A stretch of DNA of 64,000 nucleotides from Clostridia bacterium (GTDB lineage: Bacteria > Bacillota > Clostridia > TANB77 > CAG-508): positions 62,001 to 126,000 of the forward strand of contig JAFWHH010000008.1 of NCBI GenBank assembly GCA_017512025.1, given 5' to 3'. Within the stretch, counting starts at the first letter, position 1; every line of letters begins with the position of its first letter. The translations under genes were made by a program, and so were the position numbers. The notes beneath the pieces were generated by a model. The model saw only the letters and a list, made by a program, of their open reading frames with translations, ran no database searches and was not told the origin of the DNA. Shown here piece by piece: positions 18,347-25,961 of the stretch.

Positions 18347-18481
18347 TTACTTTCCATTCTTCTTCGCCGATGCCGAGTTCTTTGCGGTCACGACACCTTT
18401 TTTAAGCTCACGCTCCCGCTTGCGCTGTTTGTCCCGTGCCTCAGCTGCTGCACGAGCCTTGTTGCGCTCCGAATTCTTCAT
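18347..18481 (-). CDS. Small very basic protein, 44 aa (GC-rich unit)
   Basis: Starts MKNSERNKARAAAEARDK and continues with a run of Lys/Arg/Glu to the end (KKNGK). About one residue in three is Lys or Arg, and it is predicted to be one long helix. No known domain. Support for a real gene: GGGAGGAGG eight bases before the ATG, promoter TTGACG-N17-TAGAAT (18514-18542), and a strong terminator right after. The reading frame on the other strand has none of these. A nucleic-acid-binding or ribosome-associated role is a guess from charge only. Confidence 0.65.
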   Translation of the reverse strand: MKNSERNKARAAAEARDKQRKRERELKKGVVTAKNSASAKKNGK

Positions 18482-18513
18482 AGGGCTACCTCCTCCCTTT
18501 TAAGATGTTCCCC

Positions 18514-18542
18514 ATTCTATCATGGTATATTTCATACGTCAA
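18514..18542 (-). promoter_or_regulatory. Promoter of the 44-aa unit
   Basis: Minus strand TTGACG (18542-18537), 17-bp spacer, TAGAAT (18519-18514). Confidence 0.6.
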
Positions 18543-18561
18543 ACAATTTATAAAATAAATT

Positions 18562-18594
18562 CAAAAAAGAAGAAGCATCTGCATAGCAGATGCC
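18562..18594 (-). terminator. Terminator of the 152-aa unit
   Basis: GCATCTGC-TAT-GCAGATGC perfect stem followed by TTCTTCTTTTTT on the minus strand. Confidence 0.88.
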
Positions 18595-18609
18595 CCTCCC
18601 TCCCGTAGA

Positions 18610-19068
18610 TTAAGAAAAAAACTCCGGGAAAGCCTTCATAGAGATAATGATGATCTCTTCCGGCATGGACTCTTCCTCATCATAATCATCGCCGAAAACT
18701 TCCTGCAGCTCCTCGTTTGCGAAGTGTTCATCGACCAAATCACTCATGGAGAAGCTCACCGTTTCATTTTCGTAGTCAAGATGAACCCAACCGTCAAAAA
18801 CTGCGATTTTGCATAGCGCGTAATCAACCTCAAAGTCGACAGAGCGACCTGTGGAAGTTTCATACTCAACGGTAAGGGTATAACCATGTTCATTCAGACA
18901 CGGCTTGCACTTCACATAAGCGGATGTAAAGTCGAGAGAAATCCCTCGACAGGATTCACTCAGCATTTCTTCTATGACAAGATTTGCTGCAGTCATGGCC
19001 TCTTTCAGCCAAAGGCGAAGAAGATTTGTCCTCCGGATTGCTTTTGTTTCAGGATTCAATTTTTTCAT
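18610..19068 (-). CDS. Unknown acidic protein, 152 aa (GC-rich unit)
   Basis: Not recognised. The N-terminal ~40 residues are helical and basic (RRTNLLRLWLKEAMTAA). The middle (about 45-110) looks like a small beta domain containing two cysteines (YVKCKPCLNEHG). The C-terminal end is strongly acidic (GDDYDEEESMPEE). No signal peptide. ATG preceded by CTAGGAGGTAAAC. Richer in G+C than the genes on either side, with its own promoter (19125-19153), a 7-bp leader hairpin (19094-19111) and a strong terminator. Confidence 0.65.
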   Translation of the reverse strand: MKKLNPETKAIRRTNLLRLWLKEAMTAANLVIEEMLSESCRGISLDFTSAYVKCKPCLNEHGYTLTVEYETSTGRSVDFEVDYALCKIAVFDGWVHLDYENETVSFSMSDLVDEHFANEELQEVFGDDYDEEESMPEEIIIISMKAFPEFFS

Positions 19069-19093
19069 GTTTACCTCCTAGGCATAATGCATA

Positions 19094-19153
19094 GCGATGC
19101 AAGTGCATCGCGCTTACAATTATAATTACACTACTTTATGTTAATTTATTCAA
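19094..19153 (-). promoter_or_regulatory. Promoter and leader hairpin of the 152-aa unit
   Basis: TTGAAT (19153-19148), 17-bp spacer containing ACATAAA, TGTAAT (19130-19125). The leader has the hairpin GCGATGC-ACTT-GCATCGC (19094-19111). Confidence 0.6.
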
Positions 19154-19245
19154 ATTAGAAACATAAAAGCTCCTTAATAATGCTATTTTCTTATTGATTT
19201 ATCCTTGAAATTATTATATTCTATATGACAAACGGAGGTAACAAA

Positions 19246-20313
19246 ATGAACAATTATTTAGATACAGTAAATGACGAAATAAAAGAATATTTTAGTATTC
19301 TATCCCCTGAATTTCCAGAGTGGATGAATGACTATATAAATACACCAGAATTACAAAGAATTCATAAGATTTCTATGAGCTGTGGTACTGATTATACAAA
19401 AGTGTTTAATCTTAAATATTGGTACTCTAATTTAGATCACAGTATTGGTGTTGCTCTTATTATTTGGAACTTTACTCATGATAAAAAGCAAACATTATCT
19501 GGATTATTCCATGATATAGCCACTCCAACATTTAAGCATTGTATTGATTTTATGAATGGAGATTCAGAGCATCAAGAATCTACTGAAGAAAGAACGGAGC
19601 AAATAATTCGTGACTCTAAAGAAATAATGGCTTTACTAAATAGAGATGGTATAACAGTTGAAGAAGTTTCAGACTATCATATCTATCCTATTGCTGATAA
19701 TGATACTCCAAAGTTAAGTGCCGATAGATTTGAATACAGCTACTCAAGTGGTCTTGTTTTAAAAAGAGTTTGGGATTTAGATACAATCAGAGAAACATAT
19801 AACAATGTTATAGTATTAAAAAATGAAGATGGTATTCTTGAGCTTGGATTTAAAGAAAAAGCCATTTGTGAAAAATACATCAGTATTCTTTCAACATTAT
19901 GGCCAGCATGGGTTTCTGATGAAGATAGAGCCACAATGCAATTTATTGCCGATAGCGTTAAATCTATGAATAAAAAAGGATTTATTACAATCGATGATTT
20001 ATATCAAATGTCTGAAAAAGAAATAATTAATAAAATAGTAAATTGTGAGGATGTATACATTTCAAATGCATTTAAGAAATTTCAAAACTCAACATCTGTT
20101 ATTTCATCTGATGAACCAATTGAAGGAAAGTATTGTACTTCTGTTAAAGCAAAAAAAAGATATATCATTCCACTTGTTAAAGATAATGATACTGTTAAAA
20201 GAATCTATGATGTTTCCCCTATTGCTAAGGAAAGCATAGACAAATACTCTGATTATTATAGTACAAAATTATCAAAATATATTGGATTTAATTTTGAATT
20301 TAAACCATATTAA
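19246..20313 (+). CDS. HD-domain phosphohydrolase-like protein
   Basis: 355 aa. An HD-domain core is visible: YWYSNLDHSIGVALI (first His) and then GLFHDIATPTFKHCIDF (His-Asp pair, about 87-103), followed by a later Asp in SADRFEYSYSS. This order fits metal-dependent HD phosphohydrolases such as dNTPase-like or nucleotidase proteins. The substrate is not predictable. The ATG at 19246 is chosen because CGGAGGTAACAAA precedes it; the longer start at 19225 lacks a ribosome site. A phosphodiesterase-like gene begins 47 bp downstream on the same strand and is likely cotranscribed. Confidence 0.8.
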   Translation: MNNYLDTVNDEIKEYFSILSPEFPEWMNDYINTPELQRIHKISMSCGTDYTKVFNLKYWYSNLDHSIGVALIIWNFTHDKKQTLSGLFHDIATPTFKHCIDFMNGDSEHQESTEERTEQIIRDSKEIMALLNRDGITVEEVSDYHIYPIADNDTPKLSADRFEYSYSSGLVLKRVWDLDTIRETYNNVIVLKNEDGILELGFKEKAICEKYISILSTLWPAWVSDEDRATMQFIADSVKSMNKKGFITIDDLYQMSEKEIINKIVNCEDVYISNAFKKFQNSTSVISSDEPIEGKYCTSVKAKKRYIIPLVKDNDTVKRIYDVSPIAKESIDKYSDYYSTKLSKYIGFNFEFKPY

Positions 20314-20360
20314 AAAATAGATTATTTTAATTATGTATTTAGTAAGGAGGAATAATTATT

Positions 20361-21518
20361 ATGCAATATGAAAATATAGTGTTACCAGATTACGACCATT
20401 GTATATTAGGAACAATGTCTTCTATATTAAAAAACTATAATGTAGAATGTGCTACAAAATCTAATAAGGCATTAGATAAAATTTTAGCTGAAAAGAAATA
20501 TAAAAATATAATCTTTATGATATTAGATGGACTTGGAGAATACAATTTAAACGAAATATCAAAGGATGGTTTCTTTAAACAAAACCAAATAGATTGTGTT
20601 ACATCAGTATTTCCATCTACTACAACAGCAGCACTACCTGCTTACTATTCAGGAAAAGTACCCTATGAAACTGGATGGATAGCATGGTCTCAATATTTTA
20701 AAGAATATGGAAGAGCACTAGATACATTTTCTCACAAAGAATCATATCTTGGAGAAACAATAAAAAAACCTTTAAAAGATGTTTTTGAAAGTGATATGAA
20801 TTACAAAAGTATTTTCTATCAAATCGAAGAAGCATCTCCAGATGTAAAGGCATTTGAGGTTCAACCAGAATATGCTGAAAGAAGAGCTAAAAGAAGTATT
20901 CGTGCAAATAATATAGATGAATTAATTTATACTATTGAAGATCTTGTTACAATGCCAAGTAACAACTTTATACTTGCTTATTCTGATAATCCAGATGGAT
21001 TACTACATAAATTTGGAACTGATTCAGATGAAGCAAAAGAATTTGTTTTAGATGCTGAAAGAAAAATTCAGGAATTAAGAAACAAACTTGGAGATGATTC
21101 ATTAATAATTGTAACTGCTGATCACGGACATAAAAATATTACAAACGCATATACAATACTAGATTATCCAGAATTAATGGAATGTTTAATAATTCCACCT
21201 TCTTTAGAATCTAGATGTCTTTCATTCTGGGTAAAAGAAGAAATGAAAGATATATTTGTAGAAAGATTTAACAATCTATTCGAAAAAGAATTCTGGCTAA
21301 TGACAAAAGAAGAATTTCTTGATAAATATAAAATGCTTGGAACCGGAAATAAACACAAAAAAATAGATGATTTTATTGGAAATTATATTGCTATATCTGT
21401 TAATGGAAGTATGATACGACTAGAAACATTCATAGCTGAAGGCAAACCATTAAAGAAATCCACACATTGTGGACTAAGTAAAGAAGAAATGGCAGTTCCC
21501 GTAATTGCATTAAAGTAA
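20361..21518 (+). CDS. Alkaline-phosphatase-superfamily phosphodiesterase/nucleotide pyrophosphatase
   Basis: 385 aa, no signal peptide, so cytoplasmic. The superfamily metal sites are visible: MILDGLGEYNL (first Asp), VFPSTTTAALPAYYSG with the Thr nucleophile (about 75-90), YSDNPDGLLHKFGTDS (Asp/His) and TADHGHKNITNAY (Asp-His). This layout matches type I phosphodiesterase/nucleotide pyrophosphatase proteins. The N-terminal DYDHCILGTMSSILKNYNV is common in Firmicute members. Start ATG follows AAGGAGG by ten bases. It forms a probable two-gene unit with the HD protein and ends at terminator 21525-21556. Confidence 0.85.
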   Translation: MQYENIVLPDYDHCILGTMSSILKNYNVECATKSNKALDKILAEKKYKNIIFMILDGLGEYNLNEISKDGFFKQNQIDCVTSVFPSTTTAALPAYYSGKVPYETGWIAWSQYFKEYGRALDTFSHKESYLGETIKKPLKDVFESDMNYKSIFYQIEEASPDVKAFEVQPEYAERRAKRSIRANNIDELIYTIEDLVTMPSNNFILAYSDNPDGLLHKFGTDSDEAKEFVLDAERKIQELRNKLGDDSLIIVTADHGHKNITNAYTILDYPELMECLIIPPSLESRCLSFWVKEEMKDIFVERFNNLFEKEFWLMTKEEFLDKYKMLGTGNKHKKIDDFIGNYIAISVNGSMIRLETFIAEGKPLKKSTHCGLSKEEMAVPVIALK

Positions 21519-21524
21519 CAAAAA

Positions 21525-21556
21525 AAAGGCTTATCTAAAGATAAGTCTTTTTTTGT
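21525..21556 (+). terminator. Terminator after the phosphodiesterase gene
   Basis: GGCTTATC-TAAA-GATAAGTC stem followed by seven T. Confidence 0.85.
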
Positions 21557-21595
21557 TGCAAATGCAACTAAATTCACTTGGTTATATTCTTATTT

Positions 21596-22216
21596 CTATA
21601 AAACTTCTATGTTAATAGGTTCATTATTGTCATTAAACGTTAATTTAAAACATTGTAAAAAATTAACGATTCCCTCATGTATAACTTTTCCATTGTACTC
21701 AAATCTTCTTATTTTCTTTTGGACGTCAGTTATTTCAATATTACACCACTTTCTTAGATAAAAAGTAATTGCAGCCCCATGAGATACAACAATAGACTCT
21801 TTCCCTCTGTTATTATCTATAATATCATTTATTGCTTCATCCATTCTCTTAATTATCTGATTAACCGTTTCCCCACCCGGAAAACAAAAATCTGGATTAT
21901 CAAATTGCATCTTATAATACTCTTCAGGTGTAATATCTAAATTCGGGGTACCACCTAGTCTTTCTCCTAATCGATTATCTATTTTGATATCATCTTTCCC
22001 GGATAAAATTCTTGCAGTCTTTTTTGCTCTAATATAATTTGAGCTATATACATTCTTAATAGATTTAAAGTTCATTCTTTTTGAAAACTCTTCAATTTTT
22101 GGAATAAAACTATCCTCTATGTCAACTTCCTTATGACCTGTAATTTCATCTCCTGTATTTATTAATTTAGTTTTATCTGTTTTTCCATGACGTATTAAAT
22201 AAATAACTGAATTCAT
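21596..22216 (-). CDS. Histidine phosphatase family protein
   Basis: 206 aa. A canonical RHG motif (YLIRHGKTD, about 7-15) carries the phospho-accepting histidine. The supporting residues are NYIRAKKTARIL (second Arg), a central Glu in FPGGETVNQII and the second histidine in IVVSHGAAITFYLR. Typical of cofactor-dependent phosphoglycerate-mutase-like phosphatases; the substrate is unknown. Unlike the paralogue at 14081-14620, all catalytic positions are intact. ATG preceded by AAAAGGAGTAGAACC. The tRNA-Ser gene lies 21 bp upstream on the same strand. Confidence 0.85.
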   Translation of the reverse strand: MNSVIYLIRHGKTDKTKLINTGDEITGHKEVDIEDSFIPKIEEFSKRMNFKSIKNVYSSNYIRAKKTARILSGKDDIKIDNRLGERLGGTPNLDITPEEYYKMQFDNPDFCFPGGETVNQIIKRMDEAINDIIDNNRGKESIVVSHGAAITFYLRKWCNIEITDVQKKIRRFEYNGKVIHEGIVNFLQCFKLTFNDNNEPINIEVL

Positions 22217-22237
22217 GGTTCTACTCCTTTTATAATA

Positions 22238-22324
22238 TGGCGCAGTCTAGAGGATTCGAACCCCCGAAGGACAAACCTTACTTGTTTTCGAAACAAGCGC
22301 ATTCAACCACTCTGCCAAGACTGC
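22238..22324 (-). tRNA. tRNA-Ser (CGA)
   Basis: 87 nt with a long variable arm. The anticodon stem CTTGT/ACAAG encloses loop TTCGAAA, giving anticodon CGA for UCG codons. The T-loop is GGTTCGAATC and the 3' CCA is encoded (22238-22240). Confidence 0.95.
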
Positions 22325-22381
22325 ATATATATGGAGATGTATTACTACATCTCCTATTGCATTTATATCATATTTTTTCCA

Positions 22382-23365
22382 TTATAACAATTCTTTTCTA
22401 AGCTCTTCTCCGCTCTTTTTTGAGAAATATGCTGGTGGAACATCTAGTACTGTTTTAGCACCAAATTTTCCTTCTTGATTTAATCTATATGTTGCTCTAG
22501 CTAAACAAATCAGAACTGAAGCTGTAAACTCTGGATTAGAATCAAGTTTTAATGAATATTCAATAATTTGTTTATTTCCATCCCCTGTTTCTCCACTATG
22601 GATTACAAATCCACCATGTGGCATCTTTGAATGATTAGCTTTAAGCTCCTCTTCAGATATAAAATGCACTGTTGTTTCATACTCATCAAAATAATTTGGC
22701 ATTGTTTTTATTTGTCTTTCAATTTCAGCTTTATCTGCTCCATCTTCTGCAACAACAAAACATTCTCTTAAGTGTTTTTCTCCTGTTGTAAGAACTGGAT
22801 TTTCTCCGCTTCTTACTCTATTCATTGCATCCTCTATTGGGATTGTGTATTGCTTAGCATCCTTAACTCCTGGAACTCTTCTAATTGCATCTGAATGTCC
22901 TTGGCTAACACCTTTACCCCAGAATGTATATGTGTTTCCTTCAGCTAGAATACTATTAGCATATACTCTCATAATTGAGAACATACCTGGATCCCAACCT
23001 CCAGAAATTAGTGATGTATTATTCGCTGACTTAGCAGCGTTATCAACTTTTTCAAAATACTCTGGTATCTTTGCATGTGTGTCAAAGCTATCTACTGTAC
23101 TAAACATTTTAGCAACTTCAGGAACTTGCTCTGGTAAATCAGTAGCTGATCCACCACACATAATAACTACGTCAATCTTCTCCTTCCAGTTTTCCATCTC
23201 ATTCATACTTACAACTGGAGTGTCTGAATTAATTACCAATGAACTTGGGTCTCTCCTTGTAAATATTGCTGTTAAATCCATATCCTCTGATTTAACAATT
23301 TCTTTTTCTACTCCTCTTCCTAAATTTCCATAACCGCATATAGCGACTCTAATTTTATTACTCAT
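22382..23365 (-). CDS. ddh: meso-Diaminopimelate dehydrogenase
   Basis: 327 aa NADPH-dependent enzyme that makes meso-diaminopimelate directly from tetrahydrodipicolinate, feeding lysine and peptidoglycan. The Rossmann motif VAICGYGNLGRGVE (about 7-20), the SGGWDPGMFSIMRVYANS segment (about 130-147) and WGKGVSQGHSDAIRRVPGV (about 158-176) are characteristic. The length equals the family norm. ATG with TAGGAGGTATAAATC. Promoter at 23436-23464. It implies the one-step Ddh route to DAP in this organism. Confidence 0.96.
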   Translation of the reverse strand: MSNKIRVAICGYGNLGRGVEKEIVKSEDMDLTAIFTRRDPSSLVINSDTPVVSMNEMENWKEKIDVVIMCGGSATDLPEQVPEVAKMFSTVDSFDTHAKIPEYFEKVDNAAKSANNTSLISGGWDPGMFSIMRVYANSILAEGNTYTFWGKGVSQGHSDAIRRVPGVKDAKQYTIPIEDAMNRVRSGENPVLTTGEKHLRECFVVAEDGADKAEIERQIKTMPNYFDEYETTVHFISEEELKANHSKMPHGGFVIHSGETGDGNKQIIEYSLKLDSNPEFTASVLICLARATYRLNQEGKFGAKTVLDVPPAYFSKKSGEELRKELL

Positions 23366-23435
23366 GATTTATACCTCCTAAATCATTTGAACAAACCGAT
23401 AAACTACTTAATTAAGTATGTTCATATTTATGTCA

Positions 23436-23464
23436 TTATATTATATGAAAAATCAGATAGCAAT
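23436..23464 (-). promoter_or_regulatory. Sigma-A promoter of ddh
   Basis: Minus strand TTGCTA (23464-23459), 17-bp spacer, TATAAT (23441-23436). Confidence 0.72.
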
Positions 23465-23469
23465 ATAAA

Positions 23470-23512
23470 AATGGAGATAAAGTAAATATCTTTTTACTCC
23501 ATCTCCATAATT
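23470..23512 (-). terminator. Terminator of the radical SAM-nadE/nadD operon
   Basis: ATGGAGAT...ATCTCCAT stem with internal pairing (GTAAA/TTTAC), then TTTTTAT on the minus strand. It separates the operon from ddh. Confidence 0.8.
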
Positions 23513-23530
23513 TATTATTTATAATTCTAT

Positions 23531-24847
23531 TTATTTCTTATATAAATTCTTATCCTTAATATAATTTAATACCTTCTCATCTAAGAACTCTTTAGCATTC
23601 TCAGATTCAATATTTGATCTTATATATGTTGAAGAAATAGATAAGAAATCAAAATCATCTAAAACAATAAAGTTATCTTTCTTATTAAACTTTTCAACAT
23701 GTTCATTAATATCAATATTATCCCTGTTAACAACTATAATATTGTATTCTAATAAATGGTCTATATTTTTCCATTTATCAAAATTAATAATATTATCTGC
23801 TCCCATTATTAAGAATAAATAATCCATTGGATATTTCTTCTCAAGCTCTTCTAGTACTTGATATGTGTACTCATATTTATTAAGAGTTGTTGATATCTCT
23901 ATCTTCTTACCTTGTACAAGCTTACACATTTCTATTCTATCTTCAAGAGAAGCTTCCATGCTCTTAGACCAATAATCACCTGTTGGTACAACAATTATCT
24001 TATCAACAAGATTATATTGTAATAAGTATTTCATAATATGCATATGACCTTTATGGATTGGATCAAAAGAACCAACAAATACACCAACTCTTGGTCTTTT
24101 ATATGCAGGCATATTAAACTTATGCTTATTATTGTTATGCATTCTTGCTATTTTATCTTTAACTTCTTGCTCTAATGGTTTAGCATAGATATATTTTTCA
24201 ATATCATCATATGTTATCCCCATCTTATCCTCATCTGACTGACCTGATAAACCATCGGATGGTGTTTTATATAATACTTTTTCTGGTACTTTTAAATACT
24301 CACCAATCTTTATTACCTCTGAAACTGTAAAGTCAGAAATTACTTCAAAATCATGAACTTGATCTCCACCTTTAGTAAAGTAACCAACATATAACTCACT
24401 TTTATTTGAAGTACCTGCTACTAGATATGTTCCACCCTTTAAAGATGAATATAAAGCAGCTATATAATAAAGTGTTGCCATTCTTAAACGTGGTCTTACA
24501 TTAATATCACTGTTCTTTAAATTATTCTCAGCATATTCAATACCTGTTTTATCAAGCTCACTTTTAAAAGTATTAAATGTCGCAGTTAAGTCATAGTTAA
24601 TACATTCGATACCATAAAAATCAGCTATCATTTCGGCATCTTTTTTATCTTCACTTATAGAGTTACAAGGCATTGTAACTCCAACTACATTTTCCTTGCC
24701 TATTGCTTCTACAAGTATTGCTGTTACAACCGCACTATCTTTTCCACCACTTAGGCCAACAACAGCACCTTTTATATTATTTTCTTTGTAATAATCTCTT
24801 ACAAACTTTATAACATTCTCAGCTTCTTTTTTACCATTAAACCTCAT
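23531..24847 (-). CDS. nadE/nadD: NadE-NadD fusion: NAD synthetase + nicotinate-nucleotide adenylyltransferase
   Basis: 438 aa, two enzymes in one chain. Residues 1-250 are NH3-dependent NAD synthetase: SGGKDS P-loop (33-38), AGTSNKSEL, TKGGDQVHDFE, and the KTPSDGLSGQSDED loop; there is no glutaminase domain. Residues 252-438 are NadD-like: GSFDPIHKGH (259-268) nucleotidyltransferase signature, a mid MGADN and a late ISSTYIRS. NadD makes deamido-NAD and NadE amidates it, so the fusion could channel that intermediate, with the later enzyme placed first. The start ATG lies inside the previous gene (11-bp overlap), last in a four-gene operon. Confidence 0.93.
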   Translation of the reverse strand: MRFNGKKEAENVIKFVRDYYKENNIKGAVVGLSGGKDSAVVTAILVEAIGKENVVGVTMPCNSISEDKKDAEMIADFYGIECINYDLTATFNTFKSELDKTGIEYAENNLKNSDINVRPRLRMATLYYIAALYSSLKGGTYLVAGTSNKSELYVGYFTKGGDQVHDFEVISDFTVSEVIKIGEYLKVPEKVLYKTPSDGLSGQSDEDKMGITYDDIEKYIYAKPLEQEVKDKIARMHNNNKHKFNMPAYKRPRVGVFVGSFDPIHKGHMHIMKYLLQYNLVDKIIVVPTGDYWSKSMEASLEDRIEMCKLVQGKKIEISTTLNKYEYTYQVLEELEKKYPMDYLFLIMGADNIINFDKWKNIDHLLEYNIIVVNRDNIDINEHVEKFNKKDNFIVLDDFDFLSISSTYIRSNIESENAKEFLDEKVLNYIKDKNLYKK

Positions 24848-25466
24848 TTTCAGTCTCCTTGTTATCTAAATCTGGCGCTCTTAAAACCTTTTCTACGTTT
24901 GACACATTAAGTCCACCATCTGGTATACATGGTGCAGCTACCGTTAATAAAAACTTATTACCCGCATCATACTGAGCTCCTCTACCACCATAAATTGCTA
25001 TGTGATGATTAAAGCAAAGTATATCTCCTGGCTGAAGTGTTTCTCCTTTTTCAAGTACTCTCCATCCATGATTTTCTAAATATTTAGATAAATTATTCGC
25101 TGCGTTAAAATTATTATCTATGTGCTCCTGCTTTGTTATATATCCAGTTTCTTGCAAAACCCAAGATACATATGTAGCACAACATACATTATGCTTTCCT
25201 GTTTTAGATGCTTCAAATGTAGAATTTAATCCACATTCTCCATCATGCTCACATCTAAAATCATATGTGCAATATCCATAGTTATTCTCTCTCATGTAGT
25301 CATGGATTTCTTTAGCCTTTATAGATATTTTATTATCTACAACAACTTCTTCTTGCACATAACCACCATAACGACTTCTTATTTCCTTATATACAACTAC
25401 ACCTACACAAATCATAATAATTATAATTGCATATATAAGAACACAAAGTAGTTTCTTATTTTTCAT
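24837..25466 (-). CDS. Membrane-anchored CHAP/NlpC-like cysteine peptidase domain protein
   Basis: 209 aa. An N-terminal signal anchor (about 5-25) places the domain outside. A papain-like fold is suggested by HNVCCATYVSWVLQETGY (catalytic Cys at the start of a helix, about 92-109), LQPGDILCFNHHIAIYGG (Asp and His, about 142-160) and a cysteine-rich stretch before it (YCTYDFRCEHDGECG). Such enzymes cut peptidoglycan or processed peptides. Its place between a motif-repeat protein and NadE/NadD, with 2-bp and overlapping junctions, ties it to the radical SAM operon. Peptide processing is a possible role, wall hydrolysis the alternative. Confidence 0.72.
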   Translation of the reverse strand: MKNKKLLCVLIYAIIIIMICVGVVVYKEIRSRYGGYVQEEVVVDNKISIKAKEIHDYMRENNYGYCTYDFRCEHDGECGLNSTFEASKTGKHNVCCATYVSWVLQETGYITKQEHIDNNFNAANNLSKYLENHGWRVLEKGETLQPGDILCFNHHIAIYGGRGAQYDAGNKFLLTVAAPCIPDGGLNVSNVEKVLRAPDLDNKETENEV

Positions 25467-25468
25467 TA

Positions 25469-25960
25469 TTATTCACCTGCTTGTTTTTTCTCTTCAATTA
25501 GTTTTATATATACTTCTATAGCTGTAAGCTCTGGATTTTCAACAGAAATTATTTTAGCTGTTCTTTCCTTAACTGTAATTGCATCTGGTATATCATATGA
25601 ATTCTCTTCTAAGTATTTAGCAAATTCATTTACTACATCTGAATCAGATGCCAACTTATCCAAATATACAACTTTTCTATCATCACTTACATTAAGGCTA
25701 TCCATATATTTCTCAAGTAAGCTTCCTTTTTCTCCCATTATCTTATGACATTTATCTTTTATTTCATTTTTAATATCAATTATTTTGTTAAAACTCGTTG
25801 GATTAAATATTCCATATACCTTTTGTGGACGATTATCCTCTGGTTTTATATCATATTTATTTTGATCAGGTATTCCATACACAAGTTGAGGTTGATTATC
25901 TTCTGGGTTAACATCATAATTACTATCTTTCTTTCCAAACAATTTACTAAAAAATCCCAT
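25469..25960 (-). CDS. Unknown protein with two PEDNxPQxVYGI motifs next to a radical SAM enzyme
   Basis: 163 aa, family not recognised. A short amphipathic start (MGFFSKLFGKKDS) is followed by two near-identical 16-residue motifs at about 15-30 and 36-51, of form Y-D-(V/I)-(N/K)-P-E-D-N-(Q/R)-P-Q-x-V-Y-G-I. The remaining ~110 residues are helical and Lys/Glu-rich. No signal peptide. The ATG is one base after the stop of the radical SAM gene and the stop is 2 bp before the peptidase gene, so expression is coupled. Short repeated Tyr/Asn/Pro motifs beside a SPASM enzyme make it a candidate modification substrate; this is inference. Confidence 0.65.
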   Translation of the reverse strand: MGFFSKLFGKKDSNYDVNPEDNQPQLVYGIPDQNKYDIKPEDNRPQKVYGIFNPTSFNKIIDIKNEIKDKCHKIMGEKGSLLEKYMDSLNVSDDRKVVYLDKLASDSDVVNEFAKYLEENSYDIPDAITVKERTAKIISVENPELTAIEVYIKLIEEKKQAGE

Positions 25961-25961
25961 C

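Noticed and set aside
18321..18503. 60-aa frame on the plus strand
   Set aside because: The minus strand of the same bases has promoter, ribosome site and terminator, so the 44-aa minus gene is the real one.
22845..23333. 162-aa plus-strand frame over ddh
   Set aside because: Opposite-strand shadow of a complete, well-supported ddh gene.
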